Positions 1-8,986 of a DNA stretch of 64,000 nt are shown piece after piece. The notes beneath the pieces were generated by a model. That model ran no database searches and was not told where the DNA came from. It saw only the letters and a program-made list of their open reading frames with translations. The DNA lies in NCBI GenBank assembly GCA_003635255.1, contig PYJC01000065.1, positions 1 to 64,000 on the forward strand, in the 5' to 3' direction. Made by a program: the position numbers and the translations under genes. The DNA is from Candidatus Poribacteria bacterium (GTDB lineage Bacteria > Poribacteria > WGA-4E > WGA-3G). How positions within the stretch are numbered: position 1 is the stretch's first letter; every line of letters starts with the position of its first letter.

Positions 1-441
1 TATTCTTCCAACCCAGATGACCGCGTCGAGGCGATGGATAATCTCTGTCCTTGCCACGTTCGGAAACGGATTGACGCAGTCTGGGTGGCACTCTACAAAG
101 GCATGGTCGATCCAAACCTACGTGTCCGAAAAGCCGCATGGCATACACTCGATGACGGCGGAAATCCGAACGATCCGAGACTCCAACCGCTCCTCGAAAA
201 AATCGCTAAGGAGGAAACCGATCCCAAGTTACGCCAACGCGCACTTGACCTCATCGCTGCTACCCGAAAAGTTGAGGAGCAGAAAGAAGCACTGTTGGGA
301 CAGAAAGCACACACCTTCTCTGGACGCTGCGATTGGTGCGGTGCCTCAAACGTTCCTGTCAGCCATGATTACGAAACAGAGTTTGAGACGAACGGCACCA
401 AACGTTTCGCCTTGGTCTGTGGGGCGTGTGAAGCTGCGTAG
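1..441 (+). CDS. HEAT-repeat protein with C-terminal zinc-binding pair, 5' partial
   Basis: The frame is open from base 1, so the true start lies outside the window and the Met at 34 is only the first internal one. About 146 residues are visible. They contain HEAT-like helical pairs (for example around DPNLRVRKAAW and DPKLRQRALDL) followed by a C-terminal CDWCG ... CGAC pair that looks like a small zinc ribbon. HEAT repeats are protein-binding solenoids, so a scaffold role is likely, but no specific function can be assigned. The protein at 27222 combines the same two modules in reverse order. The gene ends 22 bp before the methyltransferase gene and is probably co-transcribed with it. Confidence 0.6.
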   Translation, partial: YSSNPDDRVEAMDNLCPCHVRKRIDAVWVALYKGMVDPNLRVRKAAWHTLDDGGNPNDPRLQPLLEKIAKEETDPKLRQRALDLIAATRKVEEQKEALLGQKAHTFSGRCDWCGASNVPVSHDYETEFETNGTKRFALVCGACEAA

Positions 442-463
442 TGTATCTATATCAGGGACTTTT

Positions 464-970
464 ATGGCGACCCAAAACCAATTATTTGATGGACACACTG
501 ATTTCGTTGCGACCCGCGGCGTTAAAGAATATCGAGAGACAATTCCGGTCTGGGTAAACGCGGACGATGTCGTATTAGAAATCGGCTGCGAGTGGGGAAC
601 GACGACAACCCTGATCGCACCGCACTGTAAAAAAGTTGTTGGCACGGACATCAGTCCCAAATGTATTGAACGTGCAAGGCAAAGACACCCGGAACTCAAT
701 TTTGAGGTGCTTGACGGTTTTGATGTTAAAGCAGCACTTGATCTCGGTGAACCGTTCAGCAAAATTTACATCGATATGTCTGGCATGTCAGGTTATAACT
801 CTCTGCTTGACACAATCGCGCTGCTGACATCCTACGCCACAGTCCTCCGTCCACAGGCGATTATCGTTAAAAGTCGTTCACTAAAACGTTTTGCCGGACG
901 CTGTCACGCGTGGCAGCCCCTGCACAAAGAATCTGAAACGCTTCCGAAACCCTCTTTAACCGATAACTGA
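464..970 (+). CDS. Small class I SAM-dependent methyltransferase
   Basis: The protein has 168 aa. The glycine-rich SAM motif VLEIGCEWGTTT, the acidic loop VVGTDIS, and IYIDMSGMSG are the standard Rossmann methyltransferase features; the substrate cannot be inferred. The longer track ORF (17-970) begins with about 150 residues that overlap the HEAT gene out of frame, so I start at ATG 464, which has AGGGA six bases upstream. The last residues (KPSLTDN) and the stop codon are encoded by the AACTGATAACTGA-type intergenic repeat, so the C-terminus may have been altered by repeat invasion. Confidence 0.7.
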   Translation: MATQNQLFDGHTDFVATRGVKEYRETIPVWVNADDVVLEIGCEWGTTTTLIAPHCKKVVGTDISPKCIERARQRHPELNFEVLDGFDVKAALDLGEPFSKIYIDMSGMSGYNSLLDTIALLTSYATVLRPQAIIVKSRSLKRFAGRCHAWQPLHKESETLPKPSLTDN

Positions 971-1149
971 TAATTCTCACTGCGAGGCAAACCGACAACT
1001 ACTAAAAAAATTAAAGAAGAATTGGTTTGGATGCAACAAATAGATAGAATCCCGTTTTATTTATCACTATTAAAAAAAATGAAGGGAAATCAAATTGAAT
1101 GCAACAAACCAGACAACATTCTGACAAAGCCAACTACCCAAGTCTAAAG

Positions 1150-1336
1150 ACTTGGGCTTGTGCGAAGCGTATACCGAGCGTTCACTCCACGAGTTAAACA
1201 GTTTTCTACAGTAAAATATCGCGGTATCTGTGCGTGGTAGCACATTCAACGTTTCGGATACTCCCCTCGTCTGATTCACTTTGGATATTGCGATCTGGAA
1301 GGGGCAACACATAACCCGTAAGGGAGATTACAAACT
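1150..1336 (+). ncRNA. Probable omega-RNA leader of the IsrB protein
   Basis: There is no ORF on the plus strand between the left hairpin and the isrB start. In IscB/IsrB elements the guide-bearing omega-RNA is encoded immediately 5' of the protein gene, with the guide drawn from sequence at or beyond the left end. This segment holds several short complementary stretches and ends in a purine-rich AAGGGAGATTAC next to the ATG. Location and family knowledge support the call; I could not fold it, and the 5' boundary and guide are unknown. Confidence 0.5.
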
Positions 1337-2368
1337 ATGTTTGTTTCAGTAAAGAGTAAGTCGGGCAAGAAGCTAATGCCGACACACCCTAACAAAGCAG
1401 GTATGCTTATTAAAAAAGGCTTAGCGACACCTTATTGGTCTAATGGTATCTTCTGTATTCGGCTTAACTATGTTACAGAAGACGAATACACGCAAGATAT
1501 AGTTGTCGGTGTAGACCCTGGCAGTAAGAAAGAGGGTTTTACTGTCAAATCAGAGTCTCATACCTACTTGAATATCCAAGCCGACGCACACAATAAAGTG
1601 GGTAAGAAAGTAGCCAAACGTAGTGAGTTGCGTAGAAGTAGGCGTTCTCGCAAATGTCCGAATCGCAGGAACAGAAAGAACCGTAATGCGGGGAAAGAAA
1701 AGATACCTGCTGGCACGCGGGCAAGGTGGGATTGGAAACTACGAATACTTAGTTGGCTGTCGAAGTTGTATCCAGTCACGCATGTCTGTGTAGAAGATAT
1801 TAAGGCACCGACGATAGAACGTGCGAGGAAATGGAATACGTCTTTTAGTCCGCTTGAAGTCGGTAAGAAATGGTTTTACGATGAGATTAGAAAACGTTGG
1901 TCATTGCTAACACTTCAAGGCTATCAGACGAAAGAGATACGAGATAGATTAGGTCTCAAGAAGTCTTCTAAGAAACTATTAGAATCTTTTGATGCTCACT
2001 GTGTAGATAGTTGGTGTCTTGCATATCACGCTGTTGGCGGGGAAAGTATACCTGATTACACGGATATTTTCTGTATATCACCTATAAAGATAAAACGCAG
2101 AGAGTTACACAGACAGAAGGAATCAAAGGGACGCATACGTTCACGACAAGGTGGCACTGTCTTAGGTAATGGACTTATTAAAAACACTTTGATAAAGCAC
2201 GTTAGATACGGTATCACACGCCTCGCTGGTGTCAATGCAAAAGGCTTGTTTTCAGTATACAACTTAGAAGGAAACAAACGTATTACAACAGGGGCAAAAC
2301 GTTCTGATTTCAGAGTGTTGACACGCCTTAACTTTAACTATAGGAGCGGGTATTCCTCCCAAGCCTAA
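1337..2368 (+). CDS. isrB: IsrB-like RNA-guided nickase (IscB relative without HNH)
   Basis: The protein has 343 aa, matching the roughly 350-aa length of IsrB. Visible parts in order: an N-terminal PLMP-type domain (KLMPTHPNKAGMLIKKG, residues 12-28), RuvC-I with GVDPGSK (Asp60), an arginine-rich bridge helix (RRSRRSRKCPNRRNRK, 99-114, the RRXRR signature), RuvC-II with VCVEDI (Glu153), and RuvC-III with DAHCVDSW (His221/Asp224). RuvC-II runs to RuvC-III in about 65 residues with no HNH signature, which distinguishes it from IscB. The basic C-terminus (RRELHRQKESKGRIRSRQGG) matches the IscB target-recognition region. Family members nick DNA guided by an omega-RNA. All three RuvC acidic residues are present, so it may be active. 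Confidence 0.85.
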   Translation: MFVSVKSKSGKKLMPTHPNKAGMLIKKGLATPYWSNGIFCIRLNYVTEDEYTQDIVVGVDPGSKKEGFTVKSESHTYLNIQADAHNKVGKKVAKRSELRRSRRSRKCPNRRNRKNRNAGKEKIPAGTRARWDWKLRILSWLSKLYPVTHVCVEDIKAPTIERARKWNTSFSPLEVGKKWFYDEIRKRWSLLTLQGYQTKEIRDRLGLKKSSKKLLESFDAHCVDSWCLAYHAVGGESIPDYTDIFCISPIKIKRRELHRQKESKGRIRSRQGGTVLGNGLIKNTLIKHVRYGITRLAGVNAKGLFSVYNLEGNKRITTGAKRSDFRVLTRLNFNYRSGYSSQA

Positions 2369-2408
2369 AGGCGTTGGGCTTCCTACCCGAAGATTAGGTG
2401 AGTTGGAT

Positions 2409-2966
2409 ATGATTCCTGACGATGTGTACGTACACCAGACAGTAGAGGGCGATGCCGAGGCATTCAACGAACTCGTCAATCGGCATCATTCAAAAATTTA
2501 TGGGCTGGCATACAGGATGCTCGGTAATTCCGAGGATGCCGCTGATGCGACACAAGAAACATTTTTAGAGGCATACAAGTCCGTTAAAACGTTCCAATTT
2601 CAGTCGCAATTCGGAACATGGCTATATCGTATTGGCATCAACACATGCCAGCAATATATTCGTAAGTTGCAATCGAATGAGCGCAAGCTTACCGCTTACA
2701 CCAAAGAGGCAGAAATCCAAGGGCGTCCCGTTGAGAACGACTCGCCCGAGCGTGGCGTGATTAAAACTGAGCAGAACGAGATGGTTCAAAATGCTATTGA
2801 TCAGTTACCACCAAAGCAACGCGAGGTCGTCACGCTGTACTACATGCAACACCTCAAGTATCGGGAAATCGCGGAGATCTTGGCGTGTTCGGAAGGCACA
2901 GTCGCCTCACGCTTGAATCAGGCACTGAAGAATCTCAAGCGGAAGTTGAGCAAATATTATCTCTAA
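2409..2966 (+). CDS. ECF-subfamily RNA polymerase sigma factor
   Basis: The protein is about 185 aa. Region 2 is seen in AYRMLGNSEDAADATQE and FGTWLYRIGIN, and region 4 in LPPKQREVVTLYY followed by the helix-turn-helix YREIAEILACSEGTVASRL. I prefer ATG 2409 (AGGTGAG six bases upstream) over the TTG at 2403 used by the track. The anti-sigma gene follows after 16 bp, the usual arrangement in which a membrane anti-sigma holds the sigma factor inactive until a signal arrives. The right end of the IsrB element lies only about 20-30 bp upstream, so the native promoter has probably been displaced or replaced. Confidence 0.9.
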   Translation: MIPDDVYVHQTVEGDAEAFNELVNRHHSKIYGLAYRMLGNSEDAADATQETFLEAYKSVKTFQFQSQFGTWLYRIGINTCQQYIRKLQSNERKLTAYTKEAEIQGRPVENDSPERGVIKTEQNEMVQNAIDQLPPKQREVVTLYYMQHLKYREIAEILACSEGTVASRLNQALKNLKRKLSKYYL

Positions 2967-2982
2967 GAAGGAGGTGTCTCTA

Positions 2983-3702
2983 ATGAATTGCGAACAAACT
3001 CTTAACAATCTACCTCACTCGGTAATAGAAGAAAATACAGAAGCGACGGAGCGGGGTTCTGAAGGCGCATCGCGGCGTGCTGTTTTGGAACATCTCCGAA
3101 CCTGTCCTGAGTGTCAGCGGGAGTATGAAGCATTATGGCACACTGCAAGTGTACTGGAGAGCACAGACGAACCGACCCCGCCGCCAGAATTGGTAGGGAA
3201 CATTCAGCAACGCGTCCGAACACTCCATCAACGTCAGCAGTTGGCGTTCTTTGCGAATCCATTGGCGTGGTGTCTCGAACGATTGAGATTGAATCTCTCG
3301 CCCAAGGTTGTTAACGCCACCACACTGCTCTTCTTTCTCATCGCTTCTGGTTTTATCATGAAGTTCGCGTTCTTTACGAACCCACCGGAACCAGAATCCG
3401 GCTTGATGGCAATGAAAAAGACGATGCTTCATAACATCAAAATTTCTACGTCTCCGTGGGCGGTGATTAAAGACACCGAGACAGAAACGGAGGACAGGCG
3501 CATGTCACAGCAGTCGGTAATTGCTGTCGAAGGTGAGCATAATCATTTCTTTAACCCAACCCGCACTTCATCGAAAGTATGGCACACGGATACTGTAGAT
3601 GCCAACGGACAGACAGGTGAAACAAGCGTTGCGAATTACCTGCAAGACACGATGAGCGAGAAGTTAACCGTATTTTGGAATCACATTAAAACGGAATTGT
3701 AG
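2983..3702 (+). CDS. Membrane zinc-finger anti-sigma factor
   Basis: The protein has 239 aa. The N-terminal half holds the ZAS signature HLRTCPEC with an upstream Cys in MNCEQ, which binds zinc and clamps the cognate sigma factor. A single transmembrane segment (VVNATTLLFFLIASGFIMKF) follows at about residues 107-127. The C-terminal roughly 115 residues would be periplasmic and resemble no domain I know. The track starts at GTG 2974, but AAGGAGG at 2968-2974 overlaps that codon and lies eight bases from ATG 2983, which is the better start. It is paired with the sigma factor at 2409. Confidence 0.82.
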   Translation: MNCEQTLNNLPHSVIEENTEATERGSEGASRRAVLEHLRTCPECQREYEALWHTASVLESTDEPTPPPELVGNIQQRVRTLHQRQQLAFFANPLAWCLERLRLNLSPKVVNATTLLFFLIASGFIMKFAFFTNPPEPESGLMAMKKTMLHNIKISTSPWAVIKDTETETEDRRMSQQSVIAVEGEHNHFFNPTRTSSKVWHTDTVDANGQTGETSVANYLQDTMSEKLTVFWNHIKTEL

Positions 3703-3729
3703 CGCATACTTCATAAATGCAAATATGTT

Positions 3730-3762
3730 GGGCGAGGTCTCCCTGCCTCGCCCTTCATTATT
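3730..3762 (+). terminator. Terminator after the sigma/anti-sigma operon
   Basis: An inverted repeat GGGCGAGG / CCTCGCCC with an 8-nt loop is followed by TTCATTATTT. It lies 27 bp after the anti-sigma stop. Confidence 0.65.
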
Positions 3763-3852
3763 TAAATACGGCTATCCTTTCCGCCGCTGCCGAAGTTGGA
3801 AACCTTGCCTACCAACTACTGATAACTGACTGCTGACAACTTCTAAAAAAAA

Positions 3853-3881
3853 TTGACACATAACCGTCTTTTGTGTATAAT
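3853..3881 (+). promoter_or_regulatory. Consensus sigma70 promoter of the ABC transporter operon
   Basis: TTGACA (3853-3858) and TATAAT (3876-3881) are both perfect consensus hexamers separated by 17 bp. The transporter ATPase begins 40 bp downstream. This suggests strong constitutive expression. Confidence 0.85.
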
Positions 3882-3920
3882 ACTCTAAAATCTGGCATAC
3901 CGGTAAAGTGACACAAGAGA

Positions 3921-4952
3921 ATGGCTGCATCACAAAAAACATCTTACCAAAAACCGCTTCTGGAAATTTCTGGATTAAAAACAGTTTTCCCTACAGACGA
4001 CGGCATCGTAAACGCCGTGAACGATGTCAGTTTCTCTATTGCACGTGGACAGACCGTAGGCGTTGTCGGCGAAAGCGGTTGCGGGAAAAGTATCACCGGA
4101 CTCTCGCTCCTCCAACTCGTGCCATCACCGGGTAGAATTGAAGCCGGTGAGATTCTGTTCTATCGCAATGGCGATGCTGACCCTTTGGACATCACACAAG
4201 TGCCGCCGAAAAGCGAGTTGATACGCCAGATCCGAGGCAACGAAATCGCCATCATTTTCCAAGAACCGATGACTTCGCTCAATCCAGTTTATACCGTTGG
4301 AGACCAGATCGCCGAAGCGGTTGCCCTACACGAACAACTCGAGAAAAAAGCTGCGCGCGAACGTGCGATTGAGATGCTCGCACGTGTCGGTATCCCCGCA
4401 CCAATGCAACGCGTTGATGAGTACCCACATCAACTCTCCGGCGGTATGCGCCAACGCGTCATGATCGCAATGGCACTCTGCTGCTCACCCGCACTACTTA
4501 TCGCAGACGAACCCACAACCGCACTTGATGTGACAATCCAAGCACAGGTCCTCGGTCTCATGCAGGAACTCCAAGTGGAAATGGGGATGGCAATTATGCT
4601 TATCACGCATGACCTCGGTGTTATCGCTGATCTCGCGGATGAAGTCGTTGTCATGTACGCAGGACGCGTTGTTGAAAGAGGGAGTGTTGATGACATCTTC
4701 TATAGTCCACTGCATCCGTACACACAGGGATTGCTCAAATCTATTCCTGTTCTCGGTAGGACAGGGCAGAAGACTTTACCCTCTATACCGGGAACAGTGC
4801 CGCATCCGTTGGCACTGCCGGCTGGATGTTCATTTCAACCCCGCTGTCCTGAACGGATGCCAGAATGTGAACAGATGCCCGAACTTGAGATGATCAATGG
4901 GAATGAGGACAATAGCAGACACGCTGTGCGATGCTGGCTCCACACAGACTGA
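3921..4952 (+). CDS. Oligopeptide/dipeptide ABC transporter ATPase (DppD/OppD-like)
   Basis: The protein has 343 aa. Walker [10 protein letters not shown]-loop [11 protein letters not shown], signature LSGGMRQRV, Walker B LLIADEP and the switch His in LITHDLG are all intact. The C-terminus carries the oligo_HPY extension with [17 protein letters not shown], typical of peptide/nickel importers. It is the first gene of an importer operon comprising a second ATPase (5079), an MNT-HepT-like gene (6080), a lipoprotein receptor (7041) and permeases (9140, 10269). A consensus promoter lies directly upstream. Confidence 0.93.
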   Translation: MAASQKTSYQKPLLEISGLKTVFPTDDGIVNAVNDVSFSIARGQTVGVVGESGCGKSITGLSLLQLVPSPGRIEAGEILFYRNGDADPLDITQVPPKSELIRQIRGNEIAIIFQEPMTSLNPVYTVGDQIAEAVALHEQLEKKAARERAIEMLARVGIPAPMQRVDEYPHQLSGGMRQRVMIAMALCCSPALLIADEPTTALDVTIQAQVLGLMQELQVEMGMAIMLITHDLGVIADLADEVVVMYAGRVVERGSVDDIFYSPLHPYTQGLLKSIPVLGRTGQKTLPSIPGTVPHPLALPAGCSFQPRCPERMPECEQMPELEMINGNEDNSRHAVRCWLHTD

Positions 4953-5078
4953 GAAATGTATAAGTCATGAAGTTCCAAATATGCAATAGACTCAGCAGAA
5001 ACCGGTTTTCGACAGGGGCCCCCACCCGTTACTGGGAAGGGGCGGAGAAAACCGAGCGGGAACCGAATATTTAAAAAA

Positions 5079-6080
5079 ATGGAAAAATTGCTTCAGGTGA
5101 ACGACCTCCGAAAATACTTCCCTATACAGAAAGGGATCCTCCAACGCACCGTCGGCTATGTCAAAGCCGTGGACGGGATTAGTTTTGACGTGAACCGAGG
5201 CGAAACACTGGGTCTCGTCGGTGAGAGCGGTTGTGGAAAGACAACTGCCGGACGCTGTCTCCTCCGGTTAATACCACCGACAAGCGGGAGTTTCATTTTC
5301 GGCGAGGAACAGGTAGATCTGGCGAAATTGACGCACCGCGAGATGCAACCTTTTCGGAGACGCATACAAATGATCTTCCAAGACCCACACGCATCACTCA
5401 ATCCACGAATGACAGTAGCGGATATCGTCGGGGAACCGATGCGGGTCAATCGCACCGAAAAAGGGGCAGCACTTCAAGACCGGATTGTGGAATTGCTGGA
5501 ATCTGTCGGTTTAAGATCACAGGACATGCGCCGCTACCCACACGCCTTTAGCGGTGGACAGCGCCAACGTATCGGCATTGCGCGCGCATTAGCACTCCAA
5601 CCCGAACTCATCGTCGCAGATGAACCCGTCTCGGCATTAGATGTCTCCGTACAAGCACAAATTCTCAACTTGTTGGCAGAACTCCGCGAAGAGTTCAATC
5701 TCTCTTATATCTTTATCGCACACGATCTGAGCGTTGTTGAACACATCAGCGACCGCGTCGCAGTCATGTACCTCGGCAAAATTGTCGAGATTAGCGATGC
5801 TGAAACGCTTTATCAATCACCAAAGCACCCCTATACAGAAGCATTAATATCCGCCGTTCCACTCCCCGATCCGAATGCACAGCGCAAACGTGAGCATATT
5901 CGACTAGAAGGCGATGTACCTGACCCTTCGCAACCACCGACAGGATGCTATTTTCACCCAAGATGCCGTTACGCAACCGATGTATGCAAACAAGAGACCC
6001 CGGAACTTCGAGAGGTTACACAAGGCGTTCAGGTGGCTTGTCACCACAGTGATACGTTGGAGTTACAGGGAGTTGAGTAA
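5079..6080 (+). CDS. Oligopeptide/dipeptide ABC transporter ATPase (DppF/OppF-like)
   Basis: The protein has 333 aa. It has Walker [11 protein letters not shown]-loop [11 protein letters not shown], signature [10 protein letters not shown], Walker B LIVADEP, a switch His in FIAHDLS and the cysteine-containing oligo_HPY tail ([17 protein letters not shown]). It is the partner of the ATPase at 3921. The 126-bp gap before it holds no gene. Its TAA stop overlaps by one base the ATG of the MNT-HepT-like gene, so the two are translationally coupled. Confidence 0.93.
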   Translation: MEKLLQVNDLRKYFPIQKGILQRTVGYVKAVDGISFDVNRGETLGLVGESGCGKTTAGRCLLRLIPPTSGSFIFGEEQVDLAKLTHREMQPFRRRIQMIFQDPHASLNPRMTVADIVGEPMRVNRTEKGAALQDRIVELLESVGLRSQDMRRYPHAFSGGQRQRIGIARALALQPELIVADEPVSALDVSVQAQILNLLAELREEFNLSYIFIAHDLSVVEHISDRVAVMYLGKIVEISDAETLYQSPKHPYTEALISAVPLPDPNAQRKREHIRLEGDVPDPSQPPTGCYFHPRCRYATDVCKQETPELREVTQGVQVACHHSDTLELQGVE

Positions 6081-7039
6081 TGTCAAAACAAAAAATGTCT
6101 CCAGGTGAACTCTCAGCATGTAGGAAACGGCTGGAACAGGTATGGAAGAACCGAGTAATGGATGAAGGTTTGCTCCATCAGGCATGGCATACCGCGCATG
6201 AGGTGGCGATGCTGCTTTATGACCAGTTCAACGCAAGTCAAGTCTTCGTCTTCGGATCACTTACAGAACCGATGTGGTTCACAAAGGGATCGGATATTGA
6301 TATCGCTGTGTCAGGACTCTCCAACGATACCTACGATAAAGCGTACGGAAAGGTTATATATTTTGATGCTCCGTTCAAAATAGACTTCATCAATTTTGAT
6401 AGGTTGAAGGGGTTTTTCCGAGAACGTGTAAAACACCAAGCGATCCTTATTGAACGAGGTGTGCAACCGCCCAATGGTGTGACAGATGCGTGGCAGACGC
6501 TTTATAAACACCTTCAACGACAAGTTTTCCCGACAGAGGACGGAGACATTTACGAAATGAACCGAAAAAGACTCACACAGCGCATCAACGATGAACTTGA
6601 TAAAATAGACGGAATACTTGAAAGAATCCAAAAAGGGTTGGAAAAAATTGAGATAGTTCCCATTGATGTTAAGGAATTCATCGAAAATACAATCGCAACA
6701 GATCTCGCCGATGTCTATAGGGGTATAGAGAACATTTTTCTACGAATTGCACGTGAAGTAGATAGGCACGTGCCGACTGGGAGTAGATGGCATAAAAATC
6801 TACTCACCCAAATGACAGAAAAACGACCAGAACGTCCACCGGTGATTTCTGAAAATACATCTCTTCAATTGGAAGATCTTTTGGAATTCCGTCACAAGGT
6901 CAACAATATCTACGGCAGAGAACTGAAATATGAAAAGACCATACCGCATGCAAAATCAATTGATGAACTCTTTGCCAAGGTATCTCAAGTCCTAAATACC
7001 TTCACTGATTCCCTTGAAAAGCGTGAAGAGGACGCTTAA
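6080..7039 (+). CDS. MNT nucleotidyltransferase fused to a HepT-like domain
   Basis: The protein has 319 aa. The N-terminal half is a minimal nucleotidyltransferase: VFVFGS (59-60), SDIDIAV (Asp72, Asp74) and a third Asp in KIDFIN (Asp102). The C-terminal roughly 120 helical residues end in a HepT-like segment, LLEFRHKVNNIYG (267-279), where HepT RNases have R-X(4-6)-H-x-Y. In known MntA/HepT toxin-antitoxin pairs the MNT protein AMPylates the HepT tyrosine to silence it; here both parts lie on one chain. The catalytic His position appears to be Asn276 while Tyr278 is kept, so the RNase part may be dead. Sitting inside a peptide-importer operon is unusual. The HepT assignment is inference from motif and length. 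Confidence 0.62.
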   Translation: MSKQKMSPGELSACRKRLEQVWKNRVMDEGLLHQAWHTAHEVAMLLYDQFNASQVFVFGSLTEPMWFTKGSDIDIAVSGLSNDTYDKAYGKVIYFDAPFKIDFINFDRLKGFFRERVKHQAILIERGVQPPNGVTDAWQTLYKHLQRQVFPTEDGDIYEMNRKRLTQRINDELDKIDGILERIQKGLEKIEIVPIDVKEFIENTIATDLADVYRGIENIFLRIAREVDRHVPTGSRWHKNLLTQMTEKRPERPPVISENTSLQLEDLLEFRHKVNNIYGRELKYEKTIPHAKSIDELFAKVSQVLNTFTDSLEKREEDA

Positions 7040-7040
7040 A

Positions 7041-8981
7041 ATGCGAAACCCAACAAAAACATCTCAGATTACAATTTGGTATCTCATTTTGCTGACTTTC
7101 ATTGTCGGATGTTCGCGGAATCCATTGGAGGATACCTCCAATTTCTCCAGTGGGATTGAGGCGAAAGAGGCACCGATGTGGGCAAAACAGGTCACCGAGG
7201 GCAAACTCCCGCCGCTTTCGGAACGGCTTCCAGAAAACCCGCTTGTCGCCAAAACGGATTTCGATGGGTATGAAGAGCCTGGTCCCTATGGTGGGACGTG
7301 GCACCGGTTTCACACGCATCCAGATTTAGGGACATGGAAGATGACGGCAGGCTATGCCCCTCTCATCCGATGGAAGTTTGATGCCTCTGGTTTGGAACCG
7401 GGTTTAGCAGAATCTTGGGAATTTAATGAGGACGGCAGTATGCTGACGTTGCATCTCCGTAAGGGGGTCAAGTGGTCGGATGGACATCCTTATACTTCTG
7501 CCTCGTTCGCTTACTATTATCAACTCTGTCTTGATGAGCGGCACAAGTACGGCGCACCTGTCTGGTGTAAGGTCAACGGTATCCCGATGGAAGTCGAAAC
7601 CCCTGATGAATATACAATTGTGATGAAATTCGCGGGTCCCAACTGGCTCGTACCGCTTTGGTTGGCGACAGGCTTTTGGTGGTGCAATCAATACAATATC
7701 CCAGCGCACTACATGCAGCAGTTCCACCCTGATAGCAACCCCAAATATACCGATTTTATTCAATTCGAGAAGGAAAATATCCCACACCAAAACCCAGAAC
7801 GTCCGACATTGTGGCCCTGGCGCGTGATAAAATACGAAAAGGGAGGCTTCCGTGTCGAACTCGAACGCAATCCATATTATTATGTCGTTGATACGCTCGG
7901 CAGGCAACTCCCCTATATTGACAGAGTCAAAACGAGTTTGGTCCCTGAACCCCAAGTTCGCGTGCTTAAGATTCTTGCAGGTGAGATTGATTGCCAATAC
8001 CGCGGAATGGAGCTCCGTGATCTGGCACTCTATTTGAAAGGACAGAAGAAGGGGGACTATCAGGTACGACGCTGGAAAAGCACGGCTGGCGCGCAACCCG
8101 CGATCCTGATTAACTGGACCGCGCCCGATCCGGTGTTAAGGCAAATTATCCGGGACCAACGGTTCCGAAAGGCACTCGCTTATGGCATCGATCGCGTAAA
8201 ATGTAACGAGATCGCATGGCGCGGTCTGCTGGAACCACAGGCAGCGACTGTCAGCCAAGAGGGGTGGCACTTCGCCGATGAAGATGGACAGACCCTCTTT
8301 GAAGAGTGGAAACGCGCCGATGCTGACTTCGATATCGAGGCAGGGAACCGTCTCCTTGATGAGATGGGACTCACAGAACGGGATAAGGACGGCTATAGAT
8401 TGCGTCCCGATGGTGAACGGATTGAGATGCTCATGGATGTGCCGAGTTCTAATCTCAACAGCCAAGAGAATGACATCGGCTTAATTATCCAAGAGGGGTG
8501 GGAACAACTCGGTTTGAAAACCCTGCTCTATACGCCCCCCGGTGCTGAATTGAGCCTTCGCCGCACACTTGGCAAATTCACAATCAGTATGCACGGTGAA
8601 GCGGAGATGGATCTCTTTACTTATCCCGATTGGGTATTCCCTACTCTTCCCAAGTACTGGCATCCCAAAGTAGGGAAATGGTATGAAACCGGTGGTGAAA
8701 AGGGTGAACCCGCTACCGGACCGCTGCAAAAGCTTCTTGACTTATACGATGCGATTAAGCGTGAACCCGATGAGAAACAGCGGCATCAATATGTTCGGGA
8801 TGCCGTTAGAATTCATATTGACGAGGGACCGTTTCACCTCGGTTCCGCAGCACGTTCACCGTCGCTCTTGGTCGTTGCGAACCATTTCCACAATGTCCCA
8901 AACGACGGCATTTTAGGTCCGTGGGCAATTGTAACACCCGCAACCCATTATCCCGAACAGTGTTGGATATCTAAACAATAG
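7041..8981 (+). CDS. Peptide ABC transporter substrate-binding lipoprotein
   Basis: The protein has 646 aa and belongs to SBP family 5 (DppA/OppA). I start at ATG 7041 rather than the TTG at 7014: it gives a clean lipoprotein signal (ITIWYLILLTFIVGC) with lipidated Cys, and GAAGAGGA lies nine bases upstream. Family features include the LHLRKGVKWSDGHP segment, FRKALAYGIDR and the helical C-terminal lobe. It is somewhat longer than typical DppA (about 530 aa). It should deliver an oligopeptide-like substrate to the permeases at 9140 and 10269. The start lies one base after the upstream stop. Confidence 0.88.
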   Translation: MRNPTKTSQITIWYLILLTFIVGCSRNPLEDTSNFSSGIEAKEAPMWAKQVTEGKLPPLSERLPENPLVAKTDFDGYEEPGPYGGTWHRFHTHPDLGTWKMTAGYAPLIRWKFDASGLEPGLAESWEFNEDGSMLTLHLRKGVKWSDGHPYTSASFAYYYQLCLDERHKYGAPVWCKVNGIPMEVETPDEYTIVMKFAGPNWLVPLWLATGFWWCNQYNIPAHYMQQFHPDSNPKYTDFIQFEKENIPHQNPERPTLWPWRVIKYEKGGFRVELERNPYYYVVDTLGRQLPYIDRVKTSLVPEPQVRVLKILAGEIDCQYRGMELRDLALYLKGQKKGDYQVRRWKSTAGAQPAILINWTAPDPVLRQIIRDQRFRKALAYGIDRVKCNEIAWRGLLEPQAATVSQEGWHFADEDGQTLFEEWKRADADFDIEAGNRLLDEMGLTERDKDGYRLRPDGERIEMLMDVPSSNLNSQENDIGLIIQEGWEQLGLKTLLYTPPGAELSLRRTLGKFTISMHGEAEMDLFTYPDWVFPTLPKYWHPKVGKWYETGGEKGEPATGPLQKLLDLYDAIKREPDEKQRHQYVRDAVRIHIDEGPFHLGSAARSPSLLVVANHFHNVPNDGILGPWAIVTPATHYPEQCWISKQ

Positions 8982-8986
8982 TTATT

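Larger units (their letters stand above)
1130..2392 (+). mobile_element. IS200/IS605-like element carrying isrB, without tnpA
   Basis: The left-end hairpin is a perfect 8-bp stem with a TAAA loop at 1137-1156 (CCCAAGTCTAAAGACTTGGG). The right-end hairpin at 2358-2378 has the same loop (CCCAAGCC TAAA GGCGTTGGG, one bulge). Subterminal palindromes of this kind are the TnpA recognition structures of IS200/IS605 elements. No HUH transposase is present, so the element must be moved in trans if it is mobile. The isrB stop codon lies inside the loop of the right hairpin. The exact cleavage positions, and hence the outer bounds, are estimated. Confidence 0.75.

Noticed and set aside
17-463. Upstream part of the 317-aa track ORF
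   Set aside because: It overlaps the HEAT/zinc gene in another frame; only the part from ATG 464 encodes recognisable methyltransferase motifs.
1070-1312. 80-aa minus-strand ORF in the IsrB leader
   Set aside because: It covers the left hairpin and the predicted omega-RNA; no homology or ribosome-binding site supports it.
7404-8096. 230-aa minus-strand ORF
   Set aside because: Antisense shadow of the peptide-binding lipoprotein gene, with no recognisable domain.
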